The position numbers were made by a program, and so were the translations under genes. Positions 25,860-33,217 of a DNA stretch of 34,212 nucleotides are shown here, one piece after another (the stretch's first letter is position 1; every line of letters begins with the position of its first letter). The notes beneath the pieces are model-generated. The model did not search any database. It had not been told where the DNA came from and worked only from the letters and a program-made list of their open reading frames with translations. This DNA comes from Blattabacterium cuenoti. GTDB taxonomy: Bacteria; Bacteroidota; Bacteroidia; Flavobacteriales; Blattabacteriaceae. Location: contig NZ_CP059187.1 of NCBI RefSeq assembly GCF_014251375.1, forward strand, positions 489,820-524,031, given 5' to 3'.

Positions 25860-26629
25860 TTCCAATGAAATAATATTTTTAACCCTTTTATTGTATGTAA
25901 TTTATCTTTGATATGAATTTTTTTAGTTAAAGGAGCATATATATGAGAAAGACCTCCAGTAGCAATAACAAAACAATTTGTTTTCAATTCTTGATTAATC
26001 CGATTGATAAGACCTTCTACCATACTAATATATCCATATATAATCCCACTTTGAATACATGTTTCAGTATACTGTCCTAGTATGCTGGGAGGTTTTTTAA
26101 GTTCTATTTGTGATAATTGTGCAGTATTCCCAATTAACGATGTTAACGAACTATTCACTCCTGGAGCTATAATAACTCCTTGAAGTTTTCTATATTTATT
26201 ATCTGTACAAGTCAAACTTAATGCAGTTCCAAAATCTACTACTAAAGTCGTTTTTTTATTCTTATACAATGTATAAGATGCTATTGCATTAGCGTATAAA
26301 TCTGTCCCCAATTGATGAGAAAAATGTTTGATTGGAGAAGCAGAATATCTATCTACTATCACAGGTTTAATTTTATGAATTTCATATAAGGATTGTTTTA
26401 CAATATTTGTAAGAGGGGGGACAACAGATCCAATCACAATTTTTCGGATTAATTTTGACAGAATTCCGTATTGTTGGTATATATTTCTAAATAATAAAAT
26501 ATATTCATCCAATGATCTATGAGGATTGCTATTAATAATCCATGAATGATTACATTTTAAATTATAAGAATTATTATTAAATAGACCAAAACGAAGACTT
26601 GAATTTCCAATATTTATGGTTAACAGCAT
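25853..26629 (-). CDS. coaX: Type III pantothenate kinase
   Basis: CoaX phosphorylates pantothenate, the first step of coenzyme A synthesis. The 258-residue protein belongs to the ASKHA-fold CoaX family: SVVPPLTNIV, GTDLYANAIASYTLYK with Asp110, TTLVVDFGTALSLT with Asp132, and GVIIAPGVNSSL. The phosphate-binding loop at the N-terminus, usually D-x-G-N-T/S, reads TINIGNSSLRFG, so the first conserved Asp is Asn6. The two other Asp expected in the active site are present. The gene is convergent with the HIT gene (7-bp overlap) and divergent from the hydrolase. The family call is secure; the Asn6 effect is unknown. Confidence 0.92.
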   Translation of the reverse strand: MLLTINIGNSSLRFGLFNNNSYNLKCNHSWIINSNPHRSLDEYILLFRNIYQQYGILSKLIRKIVIGSVVPPLTNIVKQSLYEIHKIKPVIVDRYSASPIKHFSHQLGTDLYANAIASYTLYKNKKTTLVVDFGTALSLTCTDNKYRKLQGVIIAPGVNSSLTSLIGNTAQLSQIELKKPPSILGQYTETCIQSGIIYGYISMVEGLINRINQELKTNCFVIATGGLSHIYAPLTKKIHIKDKLHTIKGLKILFHWNQ

Positions 26630-26694
26630 TCTTTATGTAAGAAATATCCTATTTTTATACAAAAAAATAGAGGAATTGATTTGCTTATGTATGT

Positions 26695-27510
26695 ATGAAT
26701 ATGTTTTTATATAATAATAAAATAAATATTTACTATAAAATAAAAGGAAATAAAAGTAGTACTCCTATTATTTTCTTGCATGGATTTATGGAAAGCTTGA
26801 AAATTTGGAATTACATTTCTGATTTTCTTTCCCAGAAATATAAAATCATTTTAATAGATTTTCCGGGACATGGAAAAAGTTCTTTTTCAGGAGAAGAAAA
26901 TATTTTTTCTATGGAAAAATCTGCTGAAATAGTAAAATCTATTTTAGAAAAAGAAAAAATAGAAAAAGCAGTTTTTGTAGGCCATTCTATGGGAGGATAT
27001 ATTTCTTTAGCTCTTGCAGAAAGAAATCCAGAAATATTTTTAGGATTATGTTTACTTCATTCTACTGCATCATCGGATTCAATTGAAAGAAAACAAAATA
27101 GGAAACGATCTATTCAACTTATAAAAGAAAATTATTCTTTATTTGTTTCTACTAGCGTAAATAAATTATTTAATCCTATTCAATTGAAATCTTTACAAAA
27201 GGAATTCAATTTAATAAAAAAAATAGCATTATCCACTTCCGTTTCCAGTGTTATTTCCTTTTTAAGAGGGATGTCTATTCGTAAAGACAGAAAATTTCTA
27301 TTAAAAAAAACTAATTTTCCAAAATTGTATATAATAGGTATTTATGATTTAATACTTGATGCAAAGGAGATCCGTAATGAATCAAAAAACGGATATAAAA
27401 GTTCTTTTGTAGAGATTCCAACAGGTCATATAGGACCTATAGAAAATCCTGAAAAAATAATAGAAATATTAGAAAATTTTATGAAATATTCTGTTTTTCA
27501 TTCTCAATAA
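26695..27510 (+). CDS. Alpha/beta hydrolase fold protein
   Basis: This 271-residue protein has the alpha/beta hydrolase layout: the oxyanion-region PIIFLHGFMESLKIWN near 24-39, IDFPGHGKSS near 54-63, the nucleophile elbow VGHSMGGY with Ser98, and the catalytic His245 in PTGHIGPIENPE. An acidic residue near 217 (IIGIYDLILDAKE) could complete the triad. No signal peptide is seen. The family includes esterases, thioesterases and many unrelated hydrolases, so no substrate is assigned. The ATG at 26695 was used. The next gene begins 30 bp downstream. Confidence 0.88.
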   Translation: MNMFLYNNKINIYYKIKGNKSSTPIIFLHGFMESLKIWNYISDFLSQKYKIILIDFPGHGKSSFSGEENIFSMEKSAEIVKSILEKEKIEKAVFVGHSMGGYISLALAERNPEIFLGLCLLHSTASSDSIERKQNRKRSIQLIKENYSLFVSTSVNKLFNPIQLKSLQKEFNLIKKIALSTSVSSVISFLRGMSIRKDRKFLLKKTNFPKLYIIGIYDLILDAKEIRNESKNGYKSSFVEIPTGHIGPIENPEKIIEILENFMKYSVFHSQ

Positions 27511-27540
27511 GTATTTTTTTTAGCAGAAAAGTTGAATTTA

Positions 27541-28128
27541 ATGAATAAAAAAGAATTACGAAATAAATATCTTTCTTATAGAAAATCCTTATCTAAAAAA
27601 GAAATTTTCAAAAAAAGTTATAAAATTTTTTTTCAATTAAAAAAACTTTCTATATGGGACAAAAAATATTATCATATTTTTTTGCCTATACAAGAACATA
27701 ATGAAATTAATACATTCATCATTATCAATTTTCTTTTAAAAAGAAAAAAATATGTGACAATTCCTTATTCAAATTTTCATCTCTTATCCATAGAAAATTG
27801 TTCTTTTGATAAGAATACTATTTTAGAAGAAAATCAATATGGAATTCTAGAACCTAAAAAAAAACATATAATTTCTACAAATCTTATAGAAGTAATATTT
27901 ATCCCATTATTAATCTTTGATTTAAAAGGATATCGTATTGGTTACGGAAAAGGATTTTATGATAGGTTCCTCATGTTATGTAATAAAAATATCCTAAAAA
28001 TAGGATTAAGCTTCTTTAATCCTGTAAAAAAAATTCATTTTTTACATAAAAATGATTTAACCCTAGATATAGGGATCACTGGAAAAAAAAGTTTTTTTTT
28101 CAAAAACTCAATAAAAAAATACTTTTAA
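27541..28128 (+). CDS. 5-formyltetrahydrofolate cyclo-ligase
   Basis: This ATP-dependent enzyme converts 5-formyl-THF to 5,10-methenyl-THF, returning a folate storage form to use. The protein starts MNKKELRNKYLSYRKSLSK from ATG 27541 (195 residues); a TTG nine bases upstream is in frame but a poorer start. Family motifs are the basic N-terminal phosphate-binding region and GYGKGFYDRF at about 134-143, preceded by IPLLIFDLKGYRI. The 3' end overlaps the convergent rseP gene by 21 bp, the largest convergent overlap in the window. The length is normal. Confidence 0.92.
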   Translation: MNKKELRNKYLSYRKSLSKKEIFKKSYKIFFQLKKLSIWDKKYYHIFLPIQEHNEINTFIIINFLLKRKKYVTIPYSNFHLLSIENCSFDKNTILEENQYGILEPKKKHIISTNLIEVIFIPLLIFDLKGYRIGYGKGFYDRFLMLCNKNILKIGLSFFNPVKKIHFLHKNDLTLDIGITGKKSFFFKNSIKKYF

Positions 28129-29439
28129 AATATCCCAAACAATAACCATTATCATAATCAGACTAATCATTAAAAAACCAATAAAAGTACAACGTTCAAG
28201 AATGATTTTTTTAATCCTTTTTTTTGTGATCATTTCTATTAAAATAAAAAACATATAACCTCCATCTAATGATGGAATAGGAAATAAATTGAGAAAAGAT
28301 AACCATATAGATAAGGTAGCAGTTAAATACCAAAAAATGTCCCAATTCCATTGAGAAGGAAATTCTTTTGCCATGGAAAAAAAACTTCCTACTTGTTTAT
28401 AAGCTTTAGTTTTTATATGGAAAACATTTTTTAAAAAAAAAATTTGATTTTTTAATACTTCCCAAGTTTTCTTTACGCCATTAGTAAAACTCTCAATTAT
28501 GGAAAAATTCTTTTTTTCAAATAGAAAAATTTTATCCATATCCATAAAATTCTTTAAATAAACTCCTAAAAAACCTTTTTTTAAAAATACTTTTTTTTGT
28601 ATCAAGTCTCCATTTCTACTTATAGATAAGGACACAGTTTTATTTTTATATTTTGATAATGTATCTTTCAATTGATCAGAAAATAAAATAAATTCAGAAT
28701 TTACTTCTAGAATTTCATCATTTCTTTTGATCCCTGATTTATCAGCCTCTGAATTTTTTATTACATAATTTACAATAGAAGGAATACGTGGTTTGATAAA
28801 AGAACTTAATTCTTTTCTCTCAAAAAGAAATCTTTTCTTTTCATCGCTTAATGATAAATTAATGATTTTTCCCATCCTATCTATAGTGATTGTATTTCCC
28901 AAAAGAATTGCCTTAGGGATATCATTAAAATACGGGATAAATTCCCCATTTATGAACAAAATAAGATCTCCATTTTCTAATCCTATTTTTTTTCCAAAAG
29001 AGTCTACTTCTATTCCAAATTTAACATTTTTAGTAGGAAGATTAATTTCTCCATATTTTAATAATAAAGAAGAAAAAATAATAACAGATAATAATATATT
29101 GAAAAAAATTCCTCCTGATATAATTAATAATCGTTTAATTGCAGATTTTGAACGAAATTCAAAATTTTTATTATTATTTTCTGAATCTATATTATCATTA
29201 TCCTCCATCATCATTCCAGATATTTTTACATATCCTCCTAAAGGAAGCCATCCTATTCCATAAGTAGTTTCTCCTATTTTCTTTTTTAAAAGAGAAAACC
29301 AAGGATCAAAAAACAAGAAAAATCTCTCAACACGTACTTTAAATATTTTTGCAAACAAAAAATGCCCTAATTCATGAATAACAATCAATATAGAAATACT
29401 GAGAAACAACTGTATAGATCTAATAAAAAGAGATGTCAT
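28108..29439 (-). CDS. rseP: RIP metalloprotease RseP (site-2 protease family)
   Basis: This intramembrane zinc protease clears signal peptides or anti-sigma factors. The 443-residue protein has the zinc-binding HELGH at residues 22-26 in the first membrane helix, further helices near 110-126, 370-390 and 417-440, two PDZ-like regions between about 130 and 330, and the second metal-ligand motif NLFPIPSLDGG at about 384-394. All active-site residues are present. It is transcribed away from feoA across a 155-bp spacer that contains a strong inverted repeat. The substrate, such as a sigma-E pathway protein, is not evident here. Confidence 0.94.
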   Translation of the reverse strand: MTSLFIRSIQLFLSISILIVIHELGHFLFAKIFKVRVERFFLFFDPWFSLLKKKIGETTYGIGWLPLGGYVKISGMMMEDNDNIDSENNNKNFEFRSKSAIKRLLIISGGIFFNILLSVIIFSSLLLKYGEINLPTKNVKFGIEVDSFGKKIGLENGDLILFINGEFIPYFNDIPKAILLGNTITIDRMGKIINLSLSDEKKRFLFERKELSSFIKPRIPSIVNYVIKNSEADKSGIKRNDEILEVNSEFILFSDQLKDTLSKYKNKTVSLSISRNGDLIQKKVFLKKGFLGVYLKNFMDMDKIFLFEKKNFSIIESFTNGVKKTWEVLKNQIFFLKNVFHIKTKAYKQVGSFFSMAKEFPSQWNWDIFWYLTATLSIWLSFLNLFPIPSLDGGYMFFILIEMITKKRIKKIILERCTFIGFLMISLIMIMVIVWDILKVFFY

Positions 29440-29470
29440 TTCTAATGATGTTTATGAATTTTATTATATA

Positions 29471-29489
29471 TTTATCTTTATAAGATAAA
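29471..29489. promoter_or_regulatory. Perfect 8-3-8 inverted repeat upstream of feoA and rseP
   Basis: TTTATCTT-TAT-AAGATAAA is a perfect palindrome of two 8-base arms and a 3-base centre, in the divergent spacer 32 bp before the rseP start and 106 bp before feoA. A T-tract follows at 29492-29500. Its 19-bp length equals that of Fur or DtxR operators, and feo genes are commonly iron-controlled, so an operator is possible. It could also be a chance palindrome in AT-rich DNA. No match to a known consensus is claimed. Confidence 0.35.
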
Positions 29490-29594
29490 ACTTTTTTTTT
29501 CATATCTAATGAGTAAGTTCATATTTTGCTCATATTAATGAATATTTCAAAATATAAAAATGTAAAAAATGATTTTTTTTAAAAACTTCATAAG

Positions 29595-29819
29595 TTGAAT
29601 TTATCTAATCTGAAAAAAGGAGAAAAAGGAATTATTAAAGGATATAAAAATGAAGATTTTCCTGTAAAATTATTAGAACTAGGAGTTTTACCTGGAGTTA
29701 AGTTTGAAATACTTTTTGTTTCTATTTTTTATGATCCGCTTTGTATCAGTTATGATCAGTCTTGTTTAGCTTTACGTAAAAAAGAAGCAGAAAATATTCT
29801 AATAGAACCTATTTATTAG
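29595..29819 (+). CDS. feoA: Ferrous iron transport protein FeoA
   Basis: FeoA is a small cytoplasmic SH3-like protein needed for FeoB activity. The 74-residue product begins at TTG 29595; an in-frame stop at 29580 and no ATG in between leave TTG as the best start, giving NLSNLKKGEKGIIKGY. The segment LLELGVLPGVKFEILF is characteristic of the family. It is followed by feoB after 42 bp. The inverted repeat at 29471-29489 lies upstream. Confidence 0.9.
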   Translation: MNLSNLKKGEKGIIKGYKNEDFPVKLLELGVLPGVKFEILFVSIFYDPLCISYDQSCLALRKKEAENILIEPIY

Positions 29820-29861
29820 ATATATTAGATAAAATTAATTTTTTTTGAGAATCATTGAATA

Positions 29862-31943
29862 ATGCGAAGAAGAATCAAATTAGCCCTCGTAGGAAACCCC
29901 AATGTTGGAAAAACTTCCTTGTTCAATAAACTAACTGGGATGAATCAAAAAGTAGGCAATTACTTAGGAGTTACAGTTGATAAGAAAATAGGATACTTTC
30001 GTTATGAAAATGTTGATTATCAAATAATAGATTTTCCTGGAACTTATAGTTTATATCCATCTTCTGAAGATGAAGAAATTGTCTGTAACTTTTTATTAAA
30101 GAATATAGAAAATATTGATTCTCCAGATAAGATCATCATGGTAGCAGATTCTTCTAATCTAAAAAAAAGTCTTTTATTATTTAGACAAATACAAGATTTA
30201 GGATTTTCCGTATTACTCATATTGAATATGATTGATGAAGCAAAAAAAAAAGGAGTTATTATTGATGTTAAAAAACTCAAAAAATTTTTGATAACAGAAA
30301 TCGCATCAATTAATGCAAGAAAAGGAATAGGAATAGAAAAAGTTAAAAAAAAAATAAAAAATCTGAATGTTTTTACGGAAAAAAGTATGAAAAATACCTT
30401 TTTTTTTAATCCAGGATTCCGTTATCAAATTGCTATTAAAGAGGTAAAAGAAAATTACAAAGTCAATACTTACAAAGCTTGGTATTACTTAGCTAATCAA
30501 AATAAAAATTTTTTTCAAAAAAAAAATAAAATTATTAATGAGATAAAAAAAAAACACAATATCATTTCTAAAAGACTACAAATTAAAGAAATATTAGATA
30601 GATACGGAGAAATAGAAAAAATTTTCTCTAAAACAGTTTCTGAATTTATTTCGAAAAAAGAAAGATTCCATTTAGAATTTTCAAAAAAAATAGACAAATT
30701 TATTGTACTCCATCCTTTATGGGGGTATTTAATTTTTTTTATTTTTTTATTTATCATTTTTCAAAGTGTCTTTTTTTGGGCTGAAAAACCTAAAAAAATC
30801 ATAGAATTTTTTTTTTCTTTTATTCAAAAAAAATTAGAAATTATCTTACAAGGCCCTTTAAAAAATTTTATTTTGGAAGGCGTTTTACCAGGAATTAGTT
30901 CTATTATTACTTTTATTCCCCAGATTTCTATTTTGTTATTTTTTCTTCTTCTTCTGGAAGAAAGCGGTTATATAAGTAGAGTGATATTTCTTATGGATAG
31001 AATCATGCGTCCATTTGGATTAAACGGAAAGAGTGTAGTTCCTCTGATTTCTAGTATTTCTTGTTCTATCCCAGCAGTAATGGCAGCTAGACATATTGAA
31101 AATTCTAGAGATCGTTTGATTACTATTCTAGTAATTCCTTTTATGACATGTACGGCAAGATTACCTGTTTATACATTGATTATATCTTTAATTATTCCTG
31201 ACAAAAAATGTCTCTTTTTTCAATTAAGAGGGATAGTTCTCATGGCAATGTATTTTTTAGGAATTTTTTCCGCTTTAAGTATCTCTATGATTCTTCATAA
31301 AATTCTGAAGAAAAATTATAAAAATCATCTTATTCTGGAACTTCCTACTTATAAATTTCCTATGTTTGGAAATATATTGATTACTCTATGGATAAATCTA
31401 AAATCGTTTATCCTTAATGCAGGAAAAATGATTTTGTTAGTAAATATATTAGTATGGGGATTAGGGAATTTTGGCCCCCCTTCTGAATCAGAAAAGTATA
31501 AAGAAAATTCTATTTTTTTAGAAAAAATAATAAAAAAAAAAGAATTATCTAATTCTTATTTAGGATTATTAGGGAAAAAAATGGAACCTTTTCTGAAACC
31601 ATTAGGATACGACTGGAAAATAGGAATTGGAATACTTTCTTCTCTTGTAGCAAGAGAAGTATTTGTTAGCACTATAACGTCAGTATACAGAATAGAAAAA
31701 AAAGAAAATTTCTTAGAAAAAATGAAAAATAATGAATCTCATGATAATCCCGGAACACCTATCTATAATATTCCTACAGGAATTTCTTTACTGATTTTTT
31801 ATGCCTTTTCTATGCAATGTATGAGTACACTTGCTATAGTGAGAAAAGAAACGAAATCTTGGAAATGGCCGATTGTACAATTTATATTTATGACTCTATT
31901 AGCTTATATATCTTCTTTTTTAGTATATCAAATTTTAAAATAA
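29862..31943 (+). CDS. feoB: Ferrous iron transporter FeoB
   Basis: FeoB imports Fe(II) across the inner membrane using an N-terminal G-protein domain. The 693-residue protein has the G1 loop GNPNVGKT at 11-18, a G3 DFPGTYSL at 57-64 and a G4 NMID at 122-125. It continues with a helical linker and a transmembrane part starting near residue 280, including SCSIPAVMAARHIENSRDR and PFMTCTARLPVYTL, the Cys-containing segments conserved in FeoB. It is complete. feoA lies 42 bp upstream and a small Cys-containing membrane ORF begins 4 bp downstream, giving a three-gene iron-uptake unit. Confidence 0.96.
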   Translation: MRRRIKLALVGNPNVGKTSLFNKLTGMNQKVGNYLGVTVDKKIGYFRYENVDYQIIDFPGTYSLYPSSEDEEIVCNFLLKNIENIDSPDKIIMVADSSNLKKSLLLFRQIQDLGFSVLLILNMIDEAKKKGVIIDVKKLKKFLITEIASINARKGIGIEKVKKKIKNLNVFTEKSMKNTFFFNPGFRYQIAIKEVKENYKVNTYKAWYYLANQNKNFFQKKNKIINEIKKKHNIISKRLQIKEILDRYGEIEKIFSKTVSEFISKKERFHLEFSKKIDKFIVLHPLWGYLIFFIFLFIIFQSVFFWAEKPKKIIEFFFSFIQKKLEIILQGPLKNFILEGVLPGISSIITFIPQISILLFFLLLLEESGYISRVIFLMDRIMRPFGLNGKSVVPLISSISCSIPAVMAARHIENSRDRLITILVIPFMTCTARLPVYTLIISLIIPDKKCLFFQLRGIVLMAMYFLGIFSALSISMILHKILKKNYKNHLILELPTYKFPMFGNILITLWINLKSFILNAGKMILLVNILVWGLGNFGPPSESEKYKENSIFLEKIIKKKELSNSYLGLLGKKMEPFLKPLGYDWKIGIGILSSLVAREVFVSTITSVYRIEKKENFLEKMKNNESHDNPGTPIYNIPTGISLLIFYAFSMQCMSTLAIVRKETKSWKWPIVQFIFMTLLAYISSFLVYQILK

Positions 31944-31947
31944 AATT

Positions 31948-32073
31948 ATGTGGCAATATATTGTTGTTGGAATACTTTTTTTATATTCAGTAATCTCTTT
32001 ATTAAGAACTTTATGGAAATTTTTTTTTACGAAAAAAAAATCTTGTAAAAAAAAATGCAATTGGAAATTTTAA
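31948..32073 (+). CDS. Small FeoB-associated membrane protein with CxxxC
   Basis: A 41-codon ORF starts 4 bp after feoB: MWQYIVVGILFLYSVISLLR, then a basic tail ending SCKKKCNWKF. It has one predicted membrane helix (about residues 4-22) and Cys33 and Cys37. Position, size and the Cys tail resemble the FeoB-associated Cys-rich membrane proteins found after feoB in many bacteria, here with a minimal Cys content. The stop overlaps the end of convergent ddl by 4 bp. The gene call is by context; sequence alone is too short to prove it. Confidence 0.7.
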   Translation: MWQYIVVGILFLYSVISLLRTLWKFFFTKKKSCKKKCNWKF

Positions 32074-33059
32074 TTTTCTTTCCATCCAATGGAAGAGTAA
32101 ATAGAATTTTTAAATAAATCAGACAAAGATATTCCAGCTATTTTTAATTGTTTTGGAAAAATACTTTCTTTAGAAAGACCAGGAACTGTGTTTATTTCTA
32201 AAAAAAATGGATTTCCATTTACAATAATATATTCAGATCTAGATATTCCTGACAAATTCAATATTTTATATATTCTTTTCGATAATTCTTGAATTCTTTT
32301 ATCAATTTTTGGAAATAATCTGGCAGGTGTTATTTCTTGAGATTCCCCAGAATATTTTGATTCAAAATCAAAAAAATCATTTTTACTAATTATTTCTGTA
32401 ATTGGCAAAACTTTAATTTCATTTTTAAATGAAATCACTCCTACTGAAACTTCCATCCCTTTGAGATCTGATTCTATGATGATCTCATCATCTGTTTTAA
32501 AAGCTGTCTCTAATGCAAAAATCAAATTTTTTTTTTCATAAACTTTCGATATCCCTAAACTAGATCCAGATCTATTAGGTTTTACAAAACATGGAAGTCC
32601 TACTTTTTGAAGGATTTTCTTTTCACAAAAAAATTGATTTTTATTTAAAAAAATAGATTTTGCAATATTTACCCCAAATTTTTTCAATAAGGATAAACAA
32701 TATTTTTTGTTAAAAGTTACACTTGCATGGTGAAAATGGCATCCTGTATAAGGAATTTTTAGCAAATGAAAATAAGCTTGCAGAATTCCATCTTCTCCTG
32801 GAGTTCCATGAATCGCATTAAAGACACAATCAAATTTTAAAACTTTATTTTTTACAAAAACTGTAAAATCCTGTTTATTTACAGGATATTCCTGATTATT
32901 GGTTTCATCTATAAAAACCCATTTTTCTCTTAAAATAAGTATTTTATATGGTTCAAATTCTTCTTTATTTAAATTATCATAAACTTCTTTTCCGCTTTTA
33001 AGTGATATCACAGACTCTTTTGTGTACCCACCCATAACGATAGCTATTTTTTTCTTCAT
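32070..33059 (-). CDS. ddl: D-alanine--D-alanine ligase
   Basis: Ddl joins two D-Ala for the peptidoglycan stem using ATP. The 329-residue ATP-grasp enzyme opens KKIAIVMGGYTKESVISLKS, with HGTPGEDGILQAYF and PYTGCHFHHASVTFNKKYC, the ATP-binding KPNRSGSSLGISK, and the metal and product region FLEINTVPGLSKESIFPKQ near the C-terminus. The length is normal. It is divergent from the PASTA gene across a 158-bp spacer; the ddl/PASTA pairing is familiar in Flavobacteriia. The 3' end overlaps the small feoB-linked ORF by 4 bp. Confidence 0.95.
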   Translation of the reverse strand: MKKKIAIVMGGYTKESVISLKSGKEVYDNLNKEEFEPYKILILREKWVFIDETNNQEYPVNKQDFTVFVKNKVLKFDCVFNAIHGTPGEDGILQAYFHLLKIPYTGCHFHHASVTFNKKYCLSLLKKFGVNIAKSIFLNKNQFFCEKKILQKVGLPCFVKPNRSGSSLGISKVYEKKNLIFALETAFKTDDEIIIESDLKGMEVSVGVISFKNEIKVLPITEIISKNDFFDFESKYSGESQEITPARLFPKIDKRIQELSKRIYKILNLSGISRSEYIIVNGNPFFLEINTVPGLSKESIFPKQLKIAGISLSDLFKNSIYSSIGWKEN

Positions 33060-33217
33060 TGTATTGTTATTTATTTTTTTTTATTAATAATACAAAATTT
33101 CATAATCTCACAAAAAAAAAACAAATAGAATCATGAATCCATTTTTTTTATCTTTATTTACTTGTTTTTATTTAGATTAGATATTTATAGAAATAAATCT
33201 GAATATGTAATTATAAC
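33060..33217. other. Divergent spacer between ddl and the PASTA gene
   Basis: This 158-bp AT-rich gap with A- and T-runs must hold both promoters. No RNA gene, convincing promoter box or strong hairpin was recognised. Confidence 0.4.

Noticed and set aside
28793..29263. Plus-strand frame of 156 codons inside rseP
   Set aside because: It is the longest shadow frame here, but it is antisense to the conserved RseP PDZ region and shows no family signature.
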